Assembly: GCA_934670115.1 (NCBI GenBank)
Contig: CAKUOV010000034.1
Span: 1-25,649 of the forward strand
Length of the DNA stretch: 25,649 bases
Direction: 5' to 3'
Source of the DNA: an uncultured Eggerthellaceae bacterium
GTDB taxonomy: Bacteria > Actinomycetota > Coriobacteriia > Coriobacteriales > Eggerthellaceae
Under the pieces are notes generated by a model. The model was given only the letters and a program-made list of their open reading frames with translations. It did no database searches and was not told where the DNA came from. A program made the position numbers and the translations under genes. This document shows, in pieces, positions 15,254 to 22,003 of this stretch; position 1 is the stretch's first letter, and each line of letters starts with the position of its first letter.

Positions 15254-16774
15254 ATGAATACTGAAGAACAGTTTGAAAAAATCTGGCAAAGCGTCGCTGC
15301 AATGGTAAGCACTTACAGCGAAGTTGCTCCGTCCCAGGTAGATGCGTTTTTTTCGCGCGTACATATACAAGCAATGAGCGGAGATTTTCTTGTAATAACC
15401 GCCGAAACCGACTTCATAAAAGACTGGGTGGAAAAGTATTACTTCCATTACATCCAGCGCGCACTGAAGGAAATGTTCGGGGGAGATTTCACTATCCTTT
15501 TCGAAACATGCGCACAAACACCCAGCGGTGCTGCCCAGCTGCCCTCAGAGCGCACCGCTGCAACACCAGCGCCTATCACGGCATCACCCCGCGCTGAAAG
15601 CGCAGAACCAAGCACAACGGCAAGCCTTGCGGCAGCGGCAGACCCGCACGATATCACGGATATTCCTGCGTACAATGACGAAGAGGCAGAGTTAAGCAAC
15701 GAAGAAGATCAGATCATCAGGGGTGTTTCTCCTTTGACGTTCGAAAACTTCGTTATTGGCAACTCGAATCAGATGGCATACAAAATGGCTCTTGCCGTTG
15801 CGGAAGCGCCTGGTAAAAAAGTGGGCCTGAATCCCCTTTTCATCTACGGAAAAAGCGGATTGGGGAAAACGCACTTGCTGCGCGCCATTGAAAACCAAGT
15901 GCTGGAAGCCTATCCCAATTTCAGCGTGGTGTACGTTGACTCCTCGGAATTCCTGGACGAATACACCGAAGCGAGCGCCGCACACGACAAGAACAAGCAC
16001 AGCTTCAACAACTTCAAAAAGCGCTACGAAGAAGCAGATGTTCTGCTTATCGACGACGTACAGTTCTTCCAGGGCAAAAAAGGCACGCTGGACAACATGT
16101 TCCAGATTTTCAACAAACTTACCAATAAAGGCAAGCAAGTCGTTCTTTCCGCAGATCGTGCGCCCAAAAACATCGATATCGACGAGCGTTATCGCAGCCG
16201 TTTTCAATCAGGTGGCACGTTCGATATCCAACCGCCCGAAATCGAAACAAAGCTGAGCATCATCAAGAGCTATATCGAAGAATACAAAGCATCCGACCCG
16301 AACGCCAAGTTCAACATCACGTCCGAGATGCAGCAATACATTGCGGAAGCGTCATCGTCGAACATTCGCGAGCTCAAAGGTGCGGTCACAGTAGTAATTA
16401 CCTCCATGCTCACCGACCCTTATATGAACATGGAAGCGCTCAAGCAGCTCCTTCAAAACCATTTCGACAGCAGTAACATCAATCGGCTGAACATTTCGGA
16501 TATCCAAGAGGCGGTGGAGAAGTTCTTCAAGGTAAGTCACAATGACCTCATTGGCAAAAAACGGTCTCAAAACATTGCTTACCCACGTCAAATAGGTATT
16601 TTCCTGTGCCGCGAAATGCTTGACGACATTCCTTACAAAGAAATTGGCGAAGCGTTCGGGCGCGATCATTCAACCGCCGTCTACGCTTGCAAGAATATCA
16701 GCGCGAAAAAGAAGGAGAGCCGTCAAACACAAGAGGAAATCGAAGCGCTCCAGCGAATCATCGCGGATAGATAG
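15254..16774 (+). CDS. dnaA: Chromosomal replication initiator DnaA
   Basis: DnaA binds origin boxes, forms an ATP-dependent filament, melts DNA and recruits helicase. Domain I covers about 1-88, a long A/T/S/P/E-rich linker about 88-155, the AAA+ domain about 156-395 with Walker A GKSGLGKT (199-206) and Walker B VLLIDDVQFF, sensor ADRAPKNI and the arginine finger region ERYRSRF. Domain IV has KKRSQNIAYPRQIG with the minor-groove Arg, and GRDHSTAVYACKNI as recognition helix. Relative to the usual DHTTV, two positions are changed (S and A). Length 506 aa is normal for this lineage. The ATG at 15254 has AAAGG 8 nt upstream. Confidence 0.98.
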   Translation: MNTEEQFEKIWQSVAAMVSTYSEVAPSQVDAFFSRVHIQAMSGDFLVITAETDFIKDWVEKYYFHYIQRALKEMFGGDFTILFETCAQTPSGAAQLPSERTAATPAPITASPRAESAEPSTTASLAAAADPHDITDIPAYNDEEAELSNEEDQIIRGVSPLTFENFVIGNSNQMAYKMALAVAEAPGKKVGLNPLFIYGKSGLGKTHLLRAIENQVLEAYPNFSVVYVDSSEFLDEYTEASAAHDKNKHSFNNFKKRYEEADVLLIDDVQFFQGKKGTLDNMFQIFNKLTNKGKQVVLSADRAPKNIDIDERYRSRFQSGGTFDIQPPEIETKLSIIKSYIEEYKASDPNAKFNITSEMQQYIAEASSSNIRELKGAVTVVITSMLTDPYMNMEALKQLLQNHFDSSNINRLNISDIQEAVEKFFKVSHNDLIGKKRSQNIAYPRQIGIFLCREMLDDIPYKEIGEAFGRDHSTAVYACKNISAKKKESRQTQEEIEALQRIIADR

Positions 16775-17099
16775 CGCATTACCTGCATCTGAAACAAGGG
16801 TAGAAGGACGTTTGAAAACGATGTTAAAACTCTGTTCACAGCGTGGGTAAACAATGTGGACAGTTTCAAAGAGAAAATATGAGACATGAAAAAATGTGGG
16901 GAAAAAGACTGAGTTTTCATTATTCGATGAGCATTTGAAAACGGTATATGACATGGCGAAATAAATTATTTACCTTGTTTGAACAAAGCTTATTATTATG
17001 ACTATATATTTAATTTTACCCGCGTAAGCATCGCTGCAACAAAATGAAAAATGTTGATAGAATAATTTATCTTCCAGATATAAGAGAAAAGGAACAATC
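16775..17099. other. dnaA-dnaN spacer: DnaA-box-like cluster and AT-rich stretch (second origin element)
   Basis: The 325-bp gap has no gene. Minus-strand matches to TTATCCACA are CTGTCCACA (16855-16863, 7 of 9), TTCCCCACA (16895-16903, 7 of 9) and TTACCCACG (16842-16850, 7 of 9), plus a looser plus-strand CTGTTCACA (16832-16840). Downstream, about 16950-17075 is strongly AT-rich (TAAATTATT, TTATTATTATG, TATATATTTAATTTTA) and could unwind. In Mycobacterium and Streptomyces the origin lies in this spacer. Confidence 0.5.
16979..17008 (+). promoter_or_regulatory. Possible dnaN promoter (TTGAAC-N18-TATATA)
   Basis: TTGAAC (16979-16984) and TATATA (17003-17008) are 18 bp apart. They would start transcription near 17015. 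The region is AT-rich, so chance matches are likely. Confidence 0.3.
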
Positions 17100-18194
17100 G
17101 TGAAATTCAGCATAAACCAAACCGAATTGCAAAATGCATTGGGAACTGTTCTCAAAGGTACATCATCTAAATCAACGTTACCCATTCTCTCTGGTATCTT
17201 TATTGAAGCAAAGGAAGATTCCCTTATCTTCCAAGCAACTAATCTTGATTTATCCATTCAATACCAAGCAAAAGCATTAGTTGAGGAACCTGGCAAGACC
17301 GTTTTGCCAGGCAAACTGTTCTTCGACATCGTAAAAAGCATGAATGACGCAGCGGTACATATCACTACAAACGACGAAGGCGCTGCCATTATCTGTGATT
17401 CTTCTTCGTTTATGATTCGTACCCTTGATCCCAACGATTTCCCTTCCTTCCCGAAAGTCGAAATCCTTCAGAAAATCAGCGTACCGTTCGAAACCTTCAC
17501 CAGCATGATCAAGAAAGTCTCAAAGGCGGCATCGAAAGACGAATCGAAGCCGGCACTCACCGGTATCAACGTTACGCTTGAAGATGGAACGTTGAGCATG
17601 GTCACTACCGACTCGTATCGTTTGGCACTTGCATCTGCTGCGGTGAAAAACGATAACGCCGAAAACTTCCAAGCAGTTATTTCATCGGTATTCATGGCGG
17701 ATATTGCCTCTTTGCCCAAAACGGCAGATGATTTGACGCTTGCGTTGACCGAGAATCAAATTGTGGTCACGTATCAAGATACGGTGTTCATCAATCGTAA
17801 GATCGAAGGCGCCTACCCAGCTTATAAACGCATCATTCCCACGAGTTACGTAACGCGTATTCGCGTTTCTCGCCAGCAGCTTATCTCTGCAGCGCGCCGC
17901 GCAAGTCTTTTGGGCAATGCGGGTGTGTCCGTCAAGTTCGAAGTCGATGTTCCTTCCCACACGTTGCAGCTTTCGTCCACCCAGGATAATGGCTCGCTGA
18001 AGGAAACGCTGCCTTTCGAAGGTGACGGCGAGAATATCGAAATTGGCTTTAACTGCGCTTATGTGACTGATGGTCTTTCTTCCGCCGATGGTGACGAGAT
18101 TTTCCTTGAACTTACTTCCTCGGCGAAGGCCGGCGTGTTCAAGACCGAAGGGGAGTGCAGCTTCCTGTATCTGGTTATGCCAATGCGCATCTAA
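17100..18194 (+). CDS. dnaN: DNA polymerase III sliding clamp (beta subunit)
   Basis: The clamp dimer encircles DNA and tethers polymerase and many repair proteins through its hydrophobic pocket. Typical segments are the N-terminal TLPILSGIFIEA, the LPGKLFFDIVKS strand, DSYRLALA in the middle domain, and the C-terminal FLYLVMPMRI, whose final PMR(I/L) contributes to the peptide-binding pocket. The length of 364 aa is normal. The start is GTG at 17100 with AAAAGGA just upstream. It is followed by recF after 19 nt, so the two are probably cotranscribed. Confidence 0.97.
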   Translation: MKFSINQTELQNALGTVLKGTSSKSTLPILSGIFIEAKEDSLIFQATNLDLSIQYQAKALVEEPGKTVLPGKLFFDIVKSMNDAAVHITTNDEGAAIICDSSSFMIRTLDPNDFPSFPKVEILQKISVPFETFTSMIKKVSKAASKDESKPALTGINVTLEDGTLSMVTTDSYRLALASAAVKNDNAENFQAVISSVFMADIASLPKTADDLTLALTENQIVVTYQDTVFINRKIEGAYPAYKRIIPTSYVTRIRVSRQQLISAARRASLLGNAGVSVKFEVDVPSHTLQLSSTQDNGSLKETLPFEGDGENIEIGFNCAYVTDGLSSADGDEIFLELTSSAKAGVFKTEGECSFLYLVMPMRI

Positions 18195-18213
18195 TTTTAT
18201 CGATAGGATTTTC

Positions 18214-19371
18214 ATGTCGTTGCAGATTACGCAACTTGAATTGTCCAACTTCCGGAATTATCGGGAGTTTAAGTGTGACGGTTTATCGAAATTAAACATC
18301 TTTGTGGGTCCGAACGCGGTTGGTAAGACGAACATTGTCGAAAGTATTGATCTTCTGACAAGCATTTCTTCCTTCCGCAATCCCCGCGCCGCGGAATTAA
18401 TGGGACCTTATGAAGATTTCGCCCGAGCGCGCGCACAGGTAAAAGACGATCATCGTGCGCTGGAATTCGAGTTGCGGGTAAAGGACGGGAAAAAGAAGTA
18501 CTTCTACAACGGGAAAGAGAAACCGGCTAACCAGCTCCGAGGAATAATGCCGTCGGTAACGTTTACGCCCGATGACCTCTCGTTGATAAAGGGGTCGAAT
18601 TCGTTTCGGCGGCGCGCTTTGGACGCGCTTGGTTCGCAGCTTTCCGCAAATTATCCGGTTGTGAGGAAGGATTTCGAGCAAATCCTTCGCCAGAAGAACA
18701 ATCTACTGAAAGACAATCCATCATTGGTGTTCCTTGAGAGTGTCAATGAGATGTTTGTGCTCTATGCAGCGCAGCTTTATTGTTATCGTGTGAGTTTGTT
18801 CGAAAAGCTGCTGCCTTACGTGAGCGAGTATTATCGGAATATCTCGCATCGTGGCGAAGAAGTGGCGGCGCGCTATATTCCTTCTTGGCTTGCTGAAAAT
18901 GTTTCACATGAAACATTTTCAGTTGATCTTCCTGACTCTCACGATAAAGAGCAAGTTCGTTCTGTTTTGCTTGATGAGGTGAATGCATCGAGCCAGCGCG
19001 AGCTTGCGGCGCGCCATGCTCTTGTTGGACCGCATAAAGACAGTATCCTTTTCTCTATTGACGGGCGCGAAGCAGGAACGTTCGGGAGTCAAGGCCAGCA
19101 GCGTTCGCTGGTTCTTGCGTGGAAACTTGCCGAGGTGCGGCTCGTGCAGGAAATATTGGATACGAAACCGATTTTGCTGTTGGATGACGTGATGAGTGAG
19201 CTTGATGAATTGCGCCGCCAAGAATTGACCCGTTATGTGTTGTCCAGTACACAAACGTTTATTACCACCACGAACCTGAGTTACTTCACTCAAGATATGC
19301 TCGATTGCGCTCATATCGTTCATTTGAATTATCAAGGAGATGAAAACCAATGCAAGAATTGCGGGAACTAA
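18214..19371 (+). CDS. recF: DNA replication and repair protein RecF
   Basis: RecF is an SMC-like ABC ATPase that helps load RecA at gapped DNA. N-terminal LELSNFRNYREF, Walker A VGPNAVGKTNIVE, the signature GSQGQQRSLVLAWKLAE and Walker B PILLLDDVMSELD are all present. The length is 385 aa. I chose the ATG at 18214, which has AGGA 6 nt upstream and matches the family start; the frame is open further upstream into dnaN, but that part is not RecF-like. The last residues include an unusual CKNC pair. The gene overlaps the DUF721 gene by 22 nt. A parS-like palindrome lies within it. Confidence 0.96.
   Translation: MSLQITQLELSNFRNYREFKCDGLSKLNIFVGPNAVGKTNIVESIDLLTSISSFRNPRAAELMGPYEDFARARAQVKDDHRALEFELRVKDGKKKYFYNGKEKPANQLRGIMPSVTFTPDDLSLIKGSNSFRRRALDALGSQLSANYPVVRKDFEQILRQKNNLLKDNPSLVFLESVNEMFVLYAAQLYCYRVSLFEKLLPYVSEYYRNISHRGEEVAARYIPSWLAENVSHETFSVDLPDSHDKEQVRSVLLDEVNASSQRELAARHALVGPHKDSILFSIDGREAGTFGSQGQQRSLVLAWKLAEVRLVQEILDTKPILLLDDVMSELDELRRQELTRYVLSSTQTFITTTNLSYFTQDMLDCAHIVHLNYQGDENQCKNCGN
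18900..18915. promoter_or_regulatory. parS-like site 4 inside recF
   Basis: TGTTTCACATGAAACA differs from the three perfect sites at one central base (G to A). The symmetry extends to 18893-18922, broken only at the centre. It encodes part of NVSHETFS in recF. Coding-sequence parS sites near oriC are known in other bacteria. Confidence 0.7.
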
Positions 19372-19883
19372 AGCCGGTTTCCCTTTCTCAGGAAATGTAT
19401 TCGGTTTTCGAGCAGCTCACGGGTTCTGCCGAGCAAGCGCGCATCCAGATGCGCGCCGTACAGGTGGAGGATGCTTATCAAACAGCAGTGCAAAATGTTT
19501 TCGGGCGCGCGGCAGCGCTTGTTTTGAAGCGCACGAATGCGGTGTATTGCTTTGAAGAAAAGGGAGTCACCCAGTTCGTTGTCTATTCCGATGACAGCGG
19601 TGTTCGTTCTTCGCTTGATGCGCGACAAGGTTTGTTGAAAATCGACCTTTTTAAGCAAGGAATCGATTTCATGCAGTTTAAGGTGCTTCCCGCGCAACGA
19701 AGCATCAAGAACCGCCATCCGTTTGAGAATGCAGTTGTTGCGCCGCCCAAGGCTCGTTTGCGTGAGCTCACGGCAGAAGAGTTGGCAGAAGTGGACAAAT
19801 TCGTTTCCTCCGTTGAAGATAAAGGCGTGCGCGAGGCTCTTCGTCAGGCTGTAATAAGCGATTTACGCGCTCAATCGAAGTAA
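19350..19883 (+). CDS. DUF721 (DciA-like) protein
   Basis: This 177-residue protein lies in the place, after recF and before gyrB, where actinobacteria encode a DUF721 protein (such as the Rv0004 family). The central segment (about 40-115: VEDAYQTAVQNVFGRAAALVLKRT ... FVVYSDDSGVRSSLDAR ... KIDLFKQ) fits the small KH-like fold of DUF721. The DciA group in this superfamily is a helicase (DnaB) operator in bacteria lacking DnaC or DnaI, so a role in helicase loading is plausible but inferred. The charged, helical C-terminal tail (about 135-177) extends past the core. The ATG at 19350 has AGGAGA 9 nt upstream, inside the recF end. Confidence 0.8.
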   Translation: MQELRELKPVSLSQEMYSVFEQLTGSAEQARIQMRAVQVEDAYQTAVQNVFGRAAALVLKRTNAVYCFEEKGVTQFVVYSDDSGVRSSLDARQGLLKIDLFKQGIDFMQFKVLPAQRSIKNRHPFENAVVAPPKARLRELTAEELAEVDKFVSSVEDKGVREALRQAVISDLRAQSK

Positions 19884-19970
19884 AAAGGTGTTTTAAGCGC
19901 TGCAATACCCCACAAACCCGTTATATGGTGCTCCCATTGCCTTCTAGCCATATGTTTTGTGGTGGTGTGG

Positions 19971-19979
19971 TGGTATAAT
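19971..19979 (+). promoter_or_regulatory. Extended -10 promoter for gyrB-gyrA
   Basis: TGGTATAAT is a perfect extended -10 element, 41 bp upstream of the gyrB GTG, in the 137-bp gap after the DUF721 gene. No clear -35 is seen, consistent with the extended -10 type. Confidence 0.6.
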
Positions 19980-20020
19980 TATTCGGTTACATTGGTTTCT
20001 ATACGAGAAAGGGAATAAAC

Positions 20021-21991
20021 GTGACTCAGCAGAAACCAGATCACTACGATGGCTCCGACATCCAAGTTCTTGAAGGTCTTGAGCCGGTTCGTAAACGTCC
20101 TGGCATGTATATCGGTTCAACGGGTCCGCGCGGTTTGCACCACTTGGTCTACGAAGTGGTGGACAATGCGGTAGACGAAGCGCTTGCCGGCTACTGCAAT
20201 CATATTGAGGTTTGGATTAACCCCGACAACTCCGTTACCGTACAAGATAATGGTCGTGGCATTCCCGTTGATCTTCATCCGAAAGAGCATATTCCAACTG
20301 TCGAAGTTGTTCTGACCATTTTGCACGCAGGTGGTAAATTCGGCGGCGAGGGATACAAGGTCTCCGGTGGTCTTCACGGCGTTGGCGTTTCCGTTGTCAA
20401 CGCGCTTTCGAAGCGCACGGAAGTTGAGGTGTGCCGCGATGGCAAGAAATATGCGATTTCGTTCGCATATGGCAAAACCATCGAGAAGATGAAGGTTATT
20501 GGCGACAGCGATACTACGGGCACCCGTGTGACGTTTTGGCCCGACGAGACGATTTTCACTGAGACGACCGTTTTCGATTACGATACGTTGGCAAACCGCT
20601 TCCGCGAGATGGCTTTCTTGAATAAGGGCCTTAAGATCACGCTGTACGATTTGCGCGCTGATAAGGACGAAGAAACAGAAGCCGCCGAAAGTGGAAGCGA
20701 ATCCATCAAAAAGGAAACGTTCCACTACGAAGGCGGCATTGTTGACTTCGTAACCTATCTCACCAATGGAAAAGAAACATTGAATACCCCGATTTATTTC
20801 GAAACCGAAAACGAGGATGGTGCGGTTGAAATCTGCATGCAGTGGACCACGTCGTATTCCTCGAACTCGGTTTTGGCGTTCGCGAACAACATCAACACGC
20901 ACGAAGGCGGCACGCACCTTGATGGCTTCAAGCAAGCTGTCACGCGTACGCTGAATGAATATGCCCGTGATAAGAAAATTCTCAAGGGCAAAGAAGCCAA
21001 TTTGACGGGTGATGACTGCCGCGAAGGTTTGGCTGCCATCATTTCCGTGAAACTGCACGAGCCCCAGTTCGAGGGCCAGACGAAAACAAAACTCGGAAAC
21101 ACGGAGATTCGCAGCTTGGTGCAAACGGCGGTACAGCGCGGTTTGGCGGAATTCCTGGAAGAAAACCCCGGTGCTGCAAAAAAAATCGTCGGCAAAGCGG
21201 CTCAAGCGCTTAAAGCGCGTGAAGCCGCTCGTAAAGCACGCGAAACCGCGCGCAAGGGTGTTCTGGAATCGTTCTCCATGCCGGGTAAATTGGCTGATTG
21301 CTCCTGTAAGGATCCTTCCCTTTCAGAGATCTTCATTGTAGAGGGCGACTCCGCAGGCGGTTCCGCAAAACAGGCACGCGACCGTAAGCATCAAGCTATC
21401 ATGCCGTTGCGTGGTAAGATTCTTAATGTTGAACGTGCTGGTCAGAACCGCGCTTTGTCATCAGAGACCATTTCTTCGCTGATTACCGCCATTGGAACGA
21501 ACATCGGCGAGAAGTTCGATGCAAGCAAGGCGCGCTATCACCGCATCATCATCATGACCGATGCCGACGTTGACGGCGCTCATATTCGCTGTCTTCTTTT
21601 AACGTTCTTCTATCGCTACATGCCCGACCTTATTCGTTTGGGGTACGTATATTGTGCGCAGCCCCCGCTGTTCGGTCTGAAGAAGAAAAACTCGCGCTCA
21701 CCCAAGGTCGAGAAATACATCTTTGACGAAAAGGCGCTCAAGCAGCATATGTCTGAGCTGGCCGACCCCGAAAAATACGATGTCCAGCGCTACAAAGGTT
21801 TGGGTGAAATGGATCCCGAGCAGCTTTGGGAGACCACTATGGAGCCCACGAACCGCACGCTTGTTCAGGTAAGCATCGATGATGCTGCTATGGCGGAGCT
21901 TGTGGTAACCGAGCTGATGGGCGATCAAGTTGAGCCGCGTAAGCAGTTTATTCAAAATCACGCAAAAGATGTTCGTTACCTGGATATTTAA
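20021..21991 (+). CDS. gyrB: DNA gyrase subunit B
   Basis: GyrB provides the ATPase and TOPRIM parts of gyrase, which introduces negative supercoils. The GHKL ATPase motifs (VVDNAVDEALAG, VQDNGRGIPV, GGLHGVGVSVVNALS) are at the N-terminus. TOPRIM motifs EGDSAGGSAKQARDR, PLRGKILNVE and TDADVDGAHIR follow, then QRYKGLGEMDPEQLWETTM and the C-terminal VEPRKQFIQNHAKDVRYLDI. Length 656 aa is typical for Gram-positive gyrase. The start is GTG at 20021 with AAAGGG upstream. gyrA follows after 12 nt. TopoIV-like ParE is a weaker alternative because of the pairing with gyrA at the origin. Confidence 0.98.
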   Translation: MTQQKPDHYDGSDIQVLEGLEPVRKRPGMYIGSTGPRGLHHLVYEVVDNAVDEALAGYCNHIEVWINPDNSVTVQDNGRGIPVDLHPKEHIPTVEVVLTILHAGGKFGGEGYKVSGGLHGVGVSVVNALSKRTEVEVCRDGKKYAISFAYGKTIEKMKVIGDSDTTGTRVTFWPDETIFTETTVFDYDTLANRFREMAFLNKGLKITLYDLRADKDEETEAAESGSESIKKETFHYEGGIVDFVTYLTNGKETLNTPIYFETENEDGAVEICMQWTTSYSSNSVLAFANNINTHEGGTHLDGFKQAVTRTLNEYARDKKILKGKEANLTGDDCREGLAAIISVKLHEPQFEGQTKTKLGNTEIRSLVQTAVQRGLAEFLEENPGAAKKIVGKAAQALKAREAARKARETARKGVLESFSMPGKLADCSCKDPSLSEIFIVEGDSAGGSAKQARDRKHQAIMPLRGKILNVERAGQNRALSSETISSLITAIGTNIGEKFDASKARYHRIIIMTDADVDGAHIRCLLLTFFYRYMPDLIRLGYVYCAQPPLFGLKKKNSRSPKVEKYIFDEKALKQHMSELADPEKYDVQRYKGLGEMDPEQLWETTMEPTNRTLVQVSIDDAAMAELVVTELMGDQVEPRKQFIQNHAKDVRYLDI

Positions 21992-22003
21992 GGAGGGTGA
22001 GAA

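Noticed and set aside
18070..18213. Longer RecF start inside dnaN
   Set aside because: The extra 48 residues overlap dnaN and do not resemble RecF; the ATG at 18214 has a ribosome binding site and the family N-terminus.
20117..21205. Minus-strand open frame of 362 codons inside gyrB
   Set aside because: Antisense to a complete gyrB, with no domain or independent ribosome binding site.
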